Of a stretch of 64,000 nucleotides of DNA, positions 10,101 to 18,917 are shown piece after piece. Numbering within the stretch: position 1 is the first letter of the stretch; each line of letters begins with the position of its first letter. A program made the position numbers and the translations under genes. Under the pieces are notes generated by a model, which saw only the letters and a program-made list of their open reading frames with translations, did not search any database and had not been told where the DNA came from. The DNA is from an uncultured Parasphingopyxis sp. GTDB lineage: Bacteria > Pseudomonadota > Alphaproteobacteria > Sphingomonadales > Sphingomonadaceae. The stretch lies in the NCBI GenBank assembly GCA_947259005.1, contig CAMYKP010000008.1:40803-104802 (forward strand), in the 5' to 3' direction.

Positions 10101-11825
10101 TTCGACCTGCCGCGTTCGACCTGGGAGGATTATGAACCTGCGCTAATCTCCAAAGGCGGCGGCGTGTTTCCGCGCAGCCAGAAGGAAATCCCGCTTTCTC
10201 CCGAGGTGCGCGAAATGCTCGGTACCGAGGCCGAGACCATGCGCCCGTCCGAACTTATTTCTGCAATCCTGAAAGCCGAAATCGATCTGCTGTGGTTCGG
10301 CGGCATCGGCACATATATCAAAGCAGCGTCAGAAGCGCATATCGAAGTTGGCGATCCGGCCAATGACAAGCTTCGGGTCAATGGCCGCGATGTTCGCGCC
10401 AAAGCCGTCGGCGAGGGCGCAAATCTGGGGCTGACCCAGGCCGGGCGTATCGAATTTGCCGCGCATGGCGGTCGGCTCAATACCGACTTCATCGACAATA
10501 GCGCAGGCGTCGATTGTTCGGACAATGAGGTCAATATCAAGATCCCGCTCAACCGGGAAATGAATGAGGGCCGGCTGGAGTTTGCCGACCGTAACGAACT
10601 GCTCGTTTCGATGACCGACGAGGTCGGCGCGCTGGTGCTGGAGGATAACCGCCTCCAGACACTGGCCCTGTCGCTTGCCGAAACCGACGGATCGGAAACG
10701 CTGCCAAGCCAGGTCCGGCTGATCGAGATTCTCGAAGCGAGCGGCCGGATCGATCGCGGGGTCGAGGGACTTGGCACGAATGAGGACCTGCTCCGCCGCA
10801 GCAATGACAATCGCGGGCTGACCCGGCCGGAGCTTTCGGTGCTGCTCGCTCACAGCAAACTGGCGCTCCAGGCTGCGGTCGAAGCCACCGACCTTCCCAA
10901 GGACCCGATGTTCGATCCGGTGCTTCGCGAAGCCTTTCCCGCCGCGATGCGCGAGAAATTTCCCGACGCAATTACCAATCACCGGCTGCGGGACGAGATC
11001 ATCTCGACCAAGATCGCCAACCGGGTGGTAAACCGGGTCGGCTTCGTCATGCCCTTCGAACTGTCCGAGGAAGAGAGCACGGGGCTGGCCCATGTCGCGC
11101 TGACCTATTTCACCGCCGACGCCTTGTTCGATCTCGAAACGTTATGGACGGATATCGAGCAGGCGGAGATCGGCGAGATGGACCGGCTGCGCCTGTTCAA
11201 CATGGCACAGGCCAATTTGCGCCTGCCGATGTCGGACCTGCTCCGCGTAAGCGGCGAGAATGCACGGCCGAGCGATCTTGCGGCTCGGCTGAAACCGGGC
11301 GTCGACCGGCTCAACACCGCGCTCGACGAACTGCTGAAAGATGCATCGCGCACCCTCTCAGCAACAATGCACCAGCAGGTGGCAGATATCGATGTGGATA
11401 CTGCTCTGGTCGATCGGATCATCCGGCTTGCCGAACTCAAGGGAGCGGTCACGACTTCCGATCTCGCCGCCGATCTTGGCGTCGGGGAGCTTGAACTCGC
11501 CCGCGCCTACACCCGGCTGGGCGAGGCGCTGGGCCTTGACTGGGCAAATGGCGTAGCGCTGCGCTTCGGTTCGCACGACCCCTGGGAACGGCTGATGGCG
11601 GCGGGACTAAGCCGTGAATTCGAGCAGCTTCGCCTCAAATTCCTGGCCCGTGCCAGCACCGGCAACCCCCAGGCCGATGTCGAGAAATGGCTGCGCCAGG
11701 ATGAAAGGCGGATCAAGCAATTCACCGATCTGATCACACGGGCGCGTCTGGCGCCCATGCCGAGCGCGGCGATGCTTGCCCAGATCGGCGCTCATGCGCG
11801 GATCCTTCTGGGCGACGAAACCTAG
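7158..11825 (+). CDS. NAD-specific glutamate dehydrogenase, 180-kDa class
   Basis: This 1,555-residue protein matches the large NAD-GDH (GDH180) family, usually about 1,550-1,620 residues. The family oxidises L-glutamate to 2-oxoglutarate and ammonia and feeds amino-acid carbon into the TCA cycle. The first 700 residues form the long ACT-like regulatory region. The catalytic core includes GGPIARGGLRWSDRRDDFRTE, then VPTGAKGGFYPK with the substrate-binding Lys near residue 795, then a Rossmann part with VAGCGDMSGDVFGNGM and AVGEGANLGLTQAGR. The C-terminal 350 residues are the family's helical tail. The gene is monocistronic and converges on the ribbon-helix-helix gene, the stop codons overlapping by 4 bases. 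Confidence 0.96.
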   Translation: MTQVPQDSPSEQTEAHIAAIADALVRDALPGETDNFSQAEALEAARFVAATAAERLPGMAQVKLESITDDMGRRFMRMAIVNDDMSFIVDSITGAVGAHGLTVLRLLHPIMSVVRDDEHRIVECASNREDAKRESFVYLEVDRADARTRMELLSDVHKVLLDVRAAVRDWPALQERMRADAEAIDDPEGRALLIWFADHHFTQVGHYIENRLGEREAGLGIFRALGPSCWNIRTRDAAFSYFENGGTAPLLSKADRLATVHRRVPLDLAITPIYENGELTSLSIHAGLWTSVALNAPAQQVPVLRQRLSALEADLGFDRESHAGKALEHALSRLPHDLLISFDAESMKRAALTAMSLADRPRPKLLLIQGPMKRHLFAFVWLPRDELSTDRRTTIGSRLEEATGSMISSWAIELGDGDLAFIRYTLDIGEHPQEPDAEALDTEIEQMVRGWTPAVEAELGERLPSARAARLTLVYANAFPGGYRGEYGAKEAAKDILRLRGLSEHQRGVRLYRLKGDDGSQLRLKLYRLGASIPLSDTVPVLENFGFRVLEEIPTPLNGGRLGYIHDFLLEIDGLSDLGSLIDRAGIKEGALSAVLEGRAENDEFNQLIISVGLNPRDVTLLRAWFRYLRQTGLSYGLATVVETLREEPDITRSIIELFDTLHNPAFEGDRDAQLLTINQRIDAALTRVAAIDDDAILRAIRSVVTSCLRTNAFAPAANEALAFKLDSSSIPGLPAPVPWREIWVYSPRVEGIHLRGGPIARGGLRWSDRRDDFRTEILGLMKAQLVKNAVIVPTGAKGGFYPKALPNPAEDRDAWIAEGTESYRIFIRTLLSVTDNLVEDAVVHPDSVVIRDNDDPYFVVAADKGTASFSDVANGIALERKFWLGDAFASGGGHGYDHKAMGITAKGAWISVQRHFLEMGVDVQTDPIRVAGCGDMSGDVFGNGMLLSKAIKLVAAFDHRHIFLDPDPDPATSWAERKRMFDLPRSTWEDYEPALISKGGGVFPRSQKEIPLSPEVREMLGTEAETMRPSELISAILKAEIDLLWFGGIGTYIKAASEAHIEVGDPANDKLRVNGRDVRAKAVGEGANLGLTQAGRIEFAAHGGRLNTDFIDNSAGVDCSDNEVNIKIPLNREMNEGRLEFADRNELLVSMTDEVGALVLEDNRLQTLALSLAETDGSETLPSQVRLIEILEASGRIDRGVEGLGTNEDLLRRSNDNRGLTRPELSVLLAHSKLALQAAVEATDLPKDPMFDPVLREAFPAAMREKFPDAITNHRLRDEIISTKIANRVVNRVGFVMPFELSEEESTGLAHVALTYFTADALFDLETLWTDIEQAEIGEMDRLRLFNMAQANLRLPMSDLLRVSGENARPSDLAARLKPGVDRLNTALDELLKDASRTLSATMHQQVADIDVDTALVDRIIRLAELKGAVTTSDLAADLGVGELELARAYTRLGEALGLDWANGVALRFGSHDPWERLMAAGLSREFEQLRLKFLARASTGNPQADVEKWLRQDERRIKQFTDLITRARLAPMPSAAMLAQIGAHARILLGDET

Positions 11826-12085
11826 GATAAGTCGGTCACGGATTGCGTGTATAGCCAACTGCGGATCGCACTGGCGAGGTTGGGCGGATCATCCGCTTCG
11901 AGACGGTCTGCGTCGATCCGCGCAACGAGTGCATTGATGGGGAGCGCCGCTTTCGCCGCCTCACTCTCAAGCCCGCGCCAGAAAACAGGCTCCAGCGTAA
12001 TTGAGGTCTGGTGCCCGGCAATGGTGACGCTGCGCTTGACCGGCGGCCGATAGAGCTTGTTCTCACTGCCGCCGCGAATTGCCAT
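11822..12085 (-). CDS. Ribbon-helix-helix domain protein
   Basis: This 87-residue protein contains an RHH_4-type DNA-binding fold: a basic beta strand (KRSVTIAGHQTSITLEP) then two helices (FWRGLESEAAKAALPINALVARID). The ATG at 12085 shares its A with the phaB stop (TGATG), so translation is coupled to phaB. A TTG at 12088 is less likely. Family members are small and mostly uncharacterised. A role as local regulator of polyhydroxybutyrate metabolism is inferred from coupling alone. Confidence 0.85.
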   Translation of the reverse strand: MAIRGGSENKLYRPPVKRSVTIAGHQTSITLEPVFWRGLESEAAKAALPINALVARIDADRLEADDPPNLASAIRSWLYTQSVTDLS

Positions 12086-12807
12086 CAATACATATGTTGG
12101 CCACCATTGATCGACATGGTCGATCCGGTGACGAATCCTGCATCTTCCGCACAGAGAAAGGCGACACCGCGCGCAATTTCCTCAGCCTGTCCGAGACGAC
12201 CAACCGGGATTTTGGCGACGATCTTTTCGAGCACGGGTTCGGGCACGGCGGCGACCATATCGGTATCAATATAGCCCGGCGCCAATGCGTTGACGGTCAC
12301 GCCGGCTTTCGCGCCTTCCTGGGCCAATGCCTTGGTGAACCCATGGATGCCGGACTTTGCTGCGGCATAATTGACCTGGCCATACTGGCCGCCCTGCCCG
12401 TTGATCGAACCGATATTGACGATCCGGCCCCAGCCCCTTTCCCTCATGCCGGGGAAACAGGCCTTGGCCATGTTGAAACACCCACCGAGATTGACACGCA
12501 TCACCTCGTTCCAGTCGTCAAAACTCATCCGGGCCAGCGTGCCGTCGCGCGTAATACCGGCATTGTTGACCAGCACATCGACCGGGCCGAATTCTTCGGC
12601 AACCTTGGCGCAGCCCTCCTGACAGGCATCGAAATCACCGACGTCCCATTTCCGGGCAGCGATACCGGTCCGGTCGGTAAAGGCCTGAGCCTTTTCGTCA
12701 TTGCCGCCATAATTGGCGACGACAGTCATGCCGAGATCTTTCAATGCGATGCTGATCGCTTCGCCAATACCGCGCGTTCCACCGGTAACAATCGCTATTC
12801 TGGTCAT
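12085..12807 (-). CDS. phaB: Acetoacetyl-CoA reductase PhaB
   Basis: This is a 240-residue short-chain dehydrogenase that reduces acetoacetyl-CoA to (R)-3-hydroxybutyryl-CoA with NADPH, the second step of polyhydroxybutyrate synthesis. Visible motifs are TGGTRGIG for cofactor binding near the N-terminus, LVNNAGITRD, the catalytic Ser in NIGSINGQ, the YxxxK motif in YAAAKSG, and LAPGYIDTDMV. The C-terminal NGGQHMY is characteristic of PhaB. The ATG at 12807 is preferred over the TTG at 12810. It is followed with TGATG overlap by a ribbon-helix-helix gene. No phaA or phaC is visible. Confidence 0.93.
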   Translation of the reverse strand: MTRIAIVTGGTRGIGEAISIALKDLGMTVVANYGGNDEKAQAFTDRTGIAARKWDVGDFDACQEGCAKVAEEFGPVDVLVNNAGITRDGTLARMSFDDWNEVMRVNLGGCFNMAKACFPGMRERGWGRIVNIGSINGQGGQYGQVNYAAAKSGIHGFTKALAQEGAKAGVTVNALAPGYIDTDMVAAVPEPVLEKIVAKIPVGRLGQAEEIARGVAFLCAEDAGFVTGSTMSINGGQHMY

Positions 12808-12973
12808 CAATTTATCCTCTGCCCAACACCTTTATCTCCCCATGTTTAGGGTAGAGACTTGCGGCCGCGCAAGAACTATCCGGCGCGGGAACCGGCATCA
12901 GAGCGTGAGCGTAAAATAAAAATTAACCACGTCCCTAAAGCCGCTTCTCACCAGTTTGGTTTATGCCGGCCCA

Positions 12974-15622
12974 ATGGATTTGCGATCTCGACTGACTGAA
13001 ACGGAGCAAGAGAAAAGCCCCGGCTGGATAGCCGGTCTGGGCCTGGCTGAAGCCACGACCACGTTTCAGACTGAAGACCAGATCGGCAAGATCCAGCGCG
13101 TCGCTGCGATGTGGCCAATGACCATTTTCGCCCAAGGGCTAACGCTGACCCTCATCGCGACCACATTCTTGAGTCTACGAACCCAAAGCTTCGCATTGGA
13201 AGCAGCCATCGTTGCAGTGACGATGATCGGGTTCAGCTCAATCACGTGGCTGCTTTCCCGCACAAACCTGATCAAGCGCCAACCTCCCCACCGTACGATC
13301 CGGGCTATGCTGCCGATTGCCGGAATGTTCGGCATCGGTGTCGCACTGCTTGGATGGGAGATTATCGGGCTGGGCGAATTGCCGGTCGGAACATTATGCC
13401 TGGTATCGTTGGCCGTTACGTTCCTGATCATCCTCGCAACATTCATGCCGGTTCAGGCCGCAGCCCTCACTTTCGTCGCCACGGCGATCATTGCCGGCAC
13501 CATCCTGTCCGGCCAGTATCAGGTCGCAATTGTCGGCATCGTCGTATTCACGGGATTCTGGATCGCCACATTGGTAAACCTGCGCCTCGATTCCGCGCAA
13601 AGCCGCATGCGAGAGAAAAATTACTCCAAGGCGAGCCGCGCAAACCGCCTGCTCGAAGAATTCGAAGCCAACGGCAATGGCTGGTTCTGGGAGACCGATC
13701 GCAGCGGCAGTATCGTTTATGTATCTCCCAAGCTCATCGAGGCTCTTAATCGCCCGACATCCGAAGTGATCGGCAAGCCGCTGACCTCGATCATCCAGAT
13801 GGAGGGCGGCGCGCAGGACGGCGAGCGTGCCCTCGGTTTCCACCTGAGCACCCGAAGTGCGTTCAATGATGTGACGGTCCGCGCGGCAACCAAGGAAGAA
13901 TTGTGGTGGGCCCTATCGGGTCGACCGATCATTGACCAGATCGGTCAGTTTCGAGGTTATGCCGGCAGCGGCACGGACCTCACCGAGAAACGCCGGTCGC
14001 AATCAGAAGCCAATCGGTTGGCCAGATATGATTCCCTGACCGGCCTCGCGAACCGGCAGGAAATGCAACTGGCCCTCCAAAAGGCGCTTGACGATATCAG
14101 CCCGACGACTCCTGAAGTCGGTCTCATGCTGCTCGATCTTGATCGATTCAAGGCGGTGAACGACACGATGGGACATCCTGTTGGCGACGAGCTGCTCAAA
14201 CAGGTGTCCAAGCGCTTGTTCCGCGTCGTTGGCGACCATGGCATGGTCGGCCGTCTCGGCGGCGACGAATTCAAGGTCGTGATCCCGTCTTTCGTCAACA
14301 CCAAGAAACTGGGTGAACTCGGGAACGACATTATTTCCCAACTGTCGCACCCTTATATGATCGACGGCATCACGCTGACGATCGGGTGCTCGATCGGTAT
14401 CGCCGTGGCCCCCCAACACGGATCGACGGCCGAAGAATTGATCCGTAACGCCGATCTCGCGCTCTATGCAGCCAAGGCCGACGGGCGCGGCGTCCATCGC
14501 TTCTACGAACGCGAGATGCATGCCGGCGCGAAACACCGGAAACGGCTGGAAGACGATCTGAGAAATGCACTGACCAACGATGAATTGCATGTCGCCTACC
14601 AGCCGCAGGTCAGCACGACTTCCGAAAAAATTGTCGGTTATGAGGCGCTTATCCGCTGGAACCATCCGAGTCGGGGCGCGATTTCACCGGCTGATTTCGT
14701 TCCGGTTGCCGAAGATATTCGGCTGATCGAACAGATTGGCGAATGGGTATTGCGCAAGGCGTGCATGGAAGCCGCGCAGTGGCCGGGCAATGCGCGCGTT
14801 GCCGTCAACGTCTCGGCGATCCAGTTCGCAAACCCGAACTTTCCAAAGGTCGTAACCAGCGCCTTGGCAGCAGCAGGATTGCCCGCTGAGCGGCTCGAGC
14901 TTGAAATTACGGAAACCGTGTTCATCGACGGCGGAGAAGATACCGACCGGATGTTCAAAACGCTGAAGCGGATCGGCATCCGTCTCGCGCTTGACGATTT
15001 CGGCACCGGCTATTCGGCGCTCGGCTATCTGAAAACCGCGCCTTTCGACAAGATCAAGATCGATCAGTCCTTCATCCGGGGTGCCGCGGTTGTCGGCAAT
15101 CGCAACGCCGCCATTATCAAGGCCATCGTCTCTCTCGCTGAGACACTGTATATGGAAACGACGGCCGAAGGCGTCGAAATGAAAGACGAGATCAAGCTCG
15201 TCAAAGAACTCGGCTGTTCCCATATTCAGGGCTATATCTACGGCAAGCCAATGCCGCATGCCGAGGTGCTGAAACAGCTGGGCGACGGATCGGCCGCGGC
15301 CAGTGCCAATGGCCATCGGGCCAGCCGAAGCCCCAGAAAAACTCTCCTGCGATCAACCAGGGTCGAAGCCGAAGGCATTCCGCAAAATGCATTGATCCGG
15401 AATATTTCCGCGACCGGTGCGATGCTCGAAGGGTTAGGGGAAATCGAACAGGGCACAGACCTGCTCATCGAGATCCTTGAAGGCCAGATGTTCAAAAGCA
15501 CCGTGCGCTGGTCCGACAAGGAACGGGTCGGGATCGAATTTGCGCGCAACTTCGACCTGGAACGCCTGAGTGAAACGCCCAGCAAGATCGCCAAGCCGAA
15601 ACGGCGCGCCTCGGCGGCCTAG
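12974..15622 (+). CDS. Membrane GGDEF-EAL cyclic-di-GMP protein with PAS and C-terminal PilZ domain
   Basis: This is an approximately 882-residue inner-membrane signalling protein. Several hydrophobic segments at about residues 45-205 form a membrane sensor. A PAS domain follows (FEANGNGWFWETDRSGSIVY). The GGDEF domain has intact GGDEF, without an RxxD inhibitory site at the usual distance. The EAL domain has EALIRW, NVSAIQF, ELEITETVFI and DDFGTGYSALGYLK, so the phosphodiesterase residues look intact. A PilZ-like domain ends the protein (about 785-870; RNISATGAMLEG, WSDKERVGIEF), although the first PilZ arginine motif is atypical (RKTLLRSTRVEA). The ATG at 12974 is preferred over an upstream TTG. 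Its stop overlaps the convergent hemH stop by 4 bases. Confidence 0.9.
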   Translation: MDLRSRLTETEQEKSPGWIAGLGLAEATTTFQTEDQIGKIQRVAAMWPMTIFAQGLTLTLIATTFLSLRTQSFALEAAIVAVTMIGFSSITWLLSRTNLIKRQPPHRTIRAMLPIAGMFGIGVALLGWEIIGLGELPVGTLCLVSLAVTFLIILATFMPVQAAALTFVATAIIAGTILSGQYQVAIVGIVVFTGFWIATLVNLRLDSAQSRMREKNYSKASRANRLLEEFEANGNGWFWETDRSGSIVYVSPKLIEALNRPTSEVIGKPLTSIIQMEGGAQDGERALGFHLSTRSAFNDVTVRAATKEELWWALSGRPIIDQIGQFRGYAGSGTDLTEKRRSQSEANRLARYDSLTGLANRQEMQLALQKALDDISPTTPEVGLMLLDLDRFKAVNDTMGHPVGDELLKQVSKRLFRVVGDHGMVGRLGGDEFKVVIPSFVNTKKLGELGNDIISQLSHPYMIDGITLTIGCSIGIAVAPQHGSTAEELIRNADLALYAAKADGRGVHRFYEREMHAGAKHRKRLEDDLRNALTNDELHVAYQPQVSTTSEKIVGYEALIRWNHPSRGAISPADFVPVAEDIRLIEQIGEWVLRKACMEAAQWPGNARVAVNVSAIQFANPNFPKVVTSALAAAGLPAERLELEITETVFIDGGEDTDRMFKTLKRIGIRLALDDFGTGYSALGYLKTAPFDKIKIDQSFIRGAAVVGNRNAAIIKAIVSLAETLYMETTAEGVEMKDEIKLVKELGCSHIQGYIYGKPMPHAEVLKQLGDGSAAASANGHRASRSPRKTLLRSTRVEAEGIPQNALIRNISATGAMLEGLGEIEQGTDLLIEILEGQMFKSTVRWSDKERVGIEFARNFDLERLSETPSKIAKPKRRASAA

Positions 15623-16623
15623 GGCGTCCAGCCAACAAGTTCGCGGCGGACGAGGGTTTCGAGCATGGCCATGCCTTGGTCGCTCGCATTGAGACAAGGA
15701 ATATAGGCGAAATCGCTTCCGCCAGCCTCGAGAAACTGCGCCCTTCCTTCCATCGCTAGTTCTTCCAGCGTTTCCAGACAATCGACCGAAAAGCCCGGAG
15801 CAAAGATCGCAACCTTTTTCAGGTTCCGTTCGGGCAAGGCTGCAAGCAAATCGGCCGTTGCCGGCTCAAGCCATTTCGCCCGGCCGAACCGCGACTGGAA
15901 TGTCGTAAATAACGGCCTGCCCAGCGCTTCGCTGACCAGTCGCGCCGTTTTCTGGCACTGGCAGTGATACGGATCGCCCAGCTCGAGCGTACGCCGCGGC
16001 ATGCCATGAAAACTCGCGATCAGCGCTTCGGGTTCGAAATCCAGTGCCGTCAGACCCTCACGCACCGACCTCGCCAGGGCGTCGATATAGGCAGGGTCGT
16101 CATGATAGGGTGGCAGCACCCTTAGCGTCGGCTGCCAACGCATATCGGCAAGCTCCGCCCCTGCCTCATCGACAACGGTCGCCGTCGTCGCACCGCAATA
16201 TTGCGGATAGAGCGGCGCGAGCAATATCCGCTCACAGCCTTGTGCCTTCATCTCCTCCAGCCGGAACCCGATGCCGGGCCGCCCGTAGCGCATCGCATAG
16301 CTGACCCGCACACCATCGCCGAAGCGCTGCTGCAATCCTGCCATCTGCTGCTTGGTATGGACGGCAAGCGGAGACCCTTCTTCCATCCAGACTTTTGCAT
16401 AGGCCCGGGCCGATTTGCGCGGCCGGGTATTGAGGATCACGCCGTGGAGCAGAGGTTTCCAAAGCAGCGCCGGGAGCTCGACCACGCGCTTGTCGGACAG
16501 GAATTCCGCCAGATAGCGCCGTACTGCCTGCGGCGTCGGGGCGTCAGGCGTTCCCAGATTGACGAGCAGCACACCGATTTTGGGGGCGGGAATGTCCGGG
16601 TGAAAATCCGGTTTGTCCGTCAT
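15619..16623 (-). CDS. hemH: Ferrochelatase
   Basis: This 334-residue protein inserts Fe(II) into protoporphyrin IX, the last step of protoheme synthesis. Family hallmarks are the N-terminal VGVLLVNLGTPDAP-like strand, YLAEFLSDKRVVELP, the catalytic His in IASFHGMPRRTLELGDPYHCQC, and FAPGFSVDCLETLEE near the end. Length is typical. The ATG overlaps the stop of the upstream molybdopterin oxidoreductase gene (ATGA), so the two are co-translated. Confidence 0.96.
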   Translation of the reverse strand: MTDKPDFHPDIPAPKIGVLLVNLGTPDAPTPQAVRRYLAEFLSDKRVVELPALLWKPLLHGVILNTRPRKSARAYAKVWMEEGSPLAVHTKQQMAGLQQRFGDGVRVSYAMRYGRPGIGFRLEEMKAQGCERILLAPLYPQYCGATTATVVDEAGAELADMRWQPTLRVLPPYHDDPAYIDALARSVREGLTALDFEPEALIASFHGMPRRTLELGDPYHCQCQKTARLVSEALGRPLFTTFQSRFGRAKWLEPATADLLAALPERNLKKVAIFAPGFSVDCLETLEELAMEGRAQFLEAGGSDFAYIPCLNASDQGMAMLETLVRRELVGWTP

Positions 16624-18863
16624 GCGACACCGCCTACCCGGAAGGGAATCGACCGAAGCCTCTGGCCCGTTGCCGCAAAAATGGCGTTGCCGATCGCGGG
16701 CGCAACCGGCGGCACGGCGATTTCCCCCACCCCGCCCGGCTCTTCGCTGCTGTCGATCAGCTCAATCTCGATTTCCGGAATGTCGGAGAGGATCGGCAGG
16801 CCAAGTTCATGGAAATTGGATACGAGCGGCTCGTCATACGCATAGCGCACGGCATTGCCCAGTGCCTGGGACATGCCGAATACGATACCGCCCTCGATCT
16901 GCTGGCGGACGATTTCCGGGTTGATCATCCGCCCGCAATCGACAGCCGCCGCAATTTTTTCAATGATCGGACGCTGGTCGTCGCCGATATGGAGCCGGAC
17001 GACCATCGCCACATGGCTACCGAAACAGCTATGCGCGGCCAGCCCCATGCCGCCGCCCTGCTCGCCGCCATCCCAGCCGCCCAGGGTTGCAGCCGTGGTC
17101 AGGCAGCGGGCAAGCCGCGAGGCCTCGCCCATCATACCGATACGGAAAGATAGCGGCTCGATTCCGGCCTGCGCCGCCAGCTCGTCCATGAAGCATTCGG
17201 TAAAGAAGGCCGTGTAGCTATGCGCAACGGACCGCCAGATACCGGTTTCTACCCCGATATCGACCGGCATATGCTCAATCGCCAGATTGGGGATCGCATA
17301 GGCCGGCCGCGCGCCTTCCACGGCCCCCGGACTGGGATCGTTGACGCCGCCGAAAAACATGCTTGGCATGACCCGCTGAAACAGCTGGTTGCCCGTCGAG
17401 GGAACGGCAATTCGGGCATGCCAGGCAGAAATGGCTCCGGCGGCGCCGAGCTTCGCCGTCAGCCTGCCCAGGGCCGCGGGGCGATAATAGTCGCTGCGGG
17501 TTTCTTCCTCGCGCGACCATGTAAGCTGCACGGGACGGTTCATCCGGCGTGCGATGATCGCGACCTGCACGGCTGCGTCATGCTCGATCTTGCGGCCAAA
17601 GGCCCCGCCCAGCAGCATCGGATAGATCGTCACCTGGCTTTCGCTATAGCCGATCGCATCGGCAACGGCGGACCGCATCAGGCTCGGCGCCTGGGTTGGC
17701 GCCCAGACTTCCAGCCGGTCACCGTCGACACGCGCGGTTGCCGTCAGCGGTTCAATCGCGGCATGCGGGGCCAGCCCGACACTATAGGTAGCCCGGTGCG
17801 CGCCCGACGTGCCAAAGGCCGCCGCCAGATCGCCCTCGCTGACGAACCGCGTGCCACCGTCTCCGTCCAGCGCGCCTTCAAGCGCTGCCTCTATACTGGC
17901 ATCGTCGACAGCCCCTTCATCGTCGCTTTCCCATTGGGGCGCCAGTTCCTCAACGCCGCGATTGGCCGCCCACCAGTTTGTCGCGACACAGGCTGCAAAA
18001 CGGGGATTCTCGAATATCGCGGTTACGCCGAACACATTGTTCGCCGCATCGCGATTGACGGCGGCGAGCCTGTGGCGGCTCGAAGGGGCCTGCCGCGCCG
18101 ACGCGAAAACCATTTCGGGCAGGCGGACATCGCCAGCATAACGCGCCGACCCATCGACCTTGGACGGCAGATCGATCCGCGGCATGGATTGGCCGGTGAT
18201 CGGACGCCCCTCGGGGTTGCGCAATGTGAGCGTATCGGGCGGCGAATATTGGGCGGCGTCGGCGGCCAGTTCGCCAAAACGCAGTCTCTGTTCGCCAAGT
18301 ACGACAAAGCCGTCGGCCGTGTCGCACGCCTGCCAATCGGTATCCCAGCGCGCAGCGGCCGCTTTGCACAAGACAGCACGCGCAGCTGCGCCGGCCTCGC
18401 GAAAGCGCTGCTCGAAGCCGCGAATGGAAGAAGAACCGCCCGTGATCATCAACGCATTGCGCACCGCATATTCGCGCGTTGCCCATTGTCCTATCGAACC
18501 GAGGAAGGAAGGCAGCGCACCATCCGATTCCCCCGCAACGAGAAAATCATTGGCATAAAGCGGGTTTATGGGCGCGGTTTCGACACCGATAGTCCGCCAG
18601 TCGGCACCCAGCTCATCGGCCAGCGCCTGCGGCAGTGCCGTCCAGACGCCCTGCCCCATTTCCGCCTGCGGCACGATTACACTGACATGCCCGTCTTCGC
18701 CGATCTTAAGAAAGGCGTTGAAAACCGTCTCACCCTCACCGGCGACAAGATTGTGCACATAGTGACGCGGCCAGACGCCCCAGGCGATCGCCAGACCGGC
18801 ACCGACACCTCCGCCAATCAATACGTGGCGGCGCGTGATTCCGAAGCGGGGCGGTTTAGACAT
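16620..18863 (-). CDS. Molybdopterin-dependent oxidoreductase large subunit (xanthine dehydrogenase / isoquinoline 1-oxidoreductase beta type)
   Basis: This 747-residue protein has a twin-arginine-like leader (ITRRHVLIGGGVGAGLAIAWG), so it is probably exported by Tat. It shows the family features: VIVPQAEMGQGVWTALPQALADEL, a substrate-domain start IDLPSKVDGSARYAGD, cofactor-binding GGAFGRKIEHDAAVQ, and C-terminal EEPGGVGEIAVPPVAPAIGNA containing the expected catalytic Glu. Such subunits normally need a [2Fe-2S] partner encoded next door. None is visible here: neighbours are hemH (4-base overlap) and a transporter 54 bases upstream. The substrate is unknown; an aldehyde or N-heterocycle is typical. 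Confidence 0.88.
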   Translation of the reverse strand: MSKPPRFGITRRHVLIGGGVGAGLAIAWGVWPRHYVHNLVAGEGETVFNAFLKIGEDGHVSVIVPQAEMGQGVWTALPQALADELGADWRTIGVETAPINPLYANDFLVAGESDGALPSFLGSIGQWATREYAVRNALMITGGSSSIRGFEQRFREAGAAARAVLCKAAAARWDTDWQACDTADGFVVLGEQRLRFGELAADAAQYSPPDTLTLRNPEGRPITGQSMPRIDLPSKVDGSARYAGDVRLPEMVFASARQAPSSRHRLAAVNRDAANNVFGVTAIFENPRFAACVATNWWAANRGVEELAPQWESDDEGAVDDASIEAALEGALDGDGGTRFVSEGDLAAAFGTSGAHRATYSVGLAPHAAIEPLTATARVDGDRLEVWAPTQAPSLMRSAVADAIGYSESQVTIYPMLLGGAFGRKIEHDAAVQVAIIARRMNRPVQLTWSREEETRSDYYRPAALGRLTAKLGAAGAISAWHARIAVPSTGNQLFQRVMPSMFFGGVNDPSPGAVEGARPAYAIPNLAIEHMPVDIGVETGIWRSVAHSYTAFFTECFMDELAAQAGIEPLSFRIGMMGEASRLARCLTTAATLGGWDGGEQGGGMGLAAHSCFGSHVAMVVRLHIGDDQRPIIEKIAAAVDCGRMINPEIVRQQIEGGIVFGMSQALGNAVRYAYDEPLVSNFHELGLPILSDIPEIEIELIDSSEEPGGVGEIAVPPVAPAIGNAIFAATGQRLRSIPFRVGGVA

Positions 18864-18917
18864 GCAAGGCTCTGTATAGTCCTCTAGCTGCCGATGCTAG
18901 CCGGAGTTGAGCGGATA

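Noticed and set aside
17220..18887. 555-codon plus-strand frame opposite the molybdopterin oxidoreductase gene
   Set aside because: It is a mirror of a strongly supported gene. Its translation is basic and low-complexity, with no family motifs, as expected for antisense frames in GC-rich DNA.
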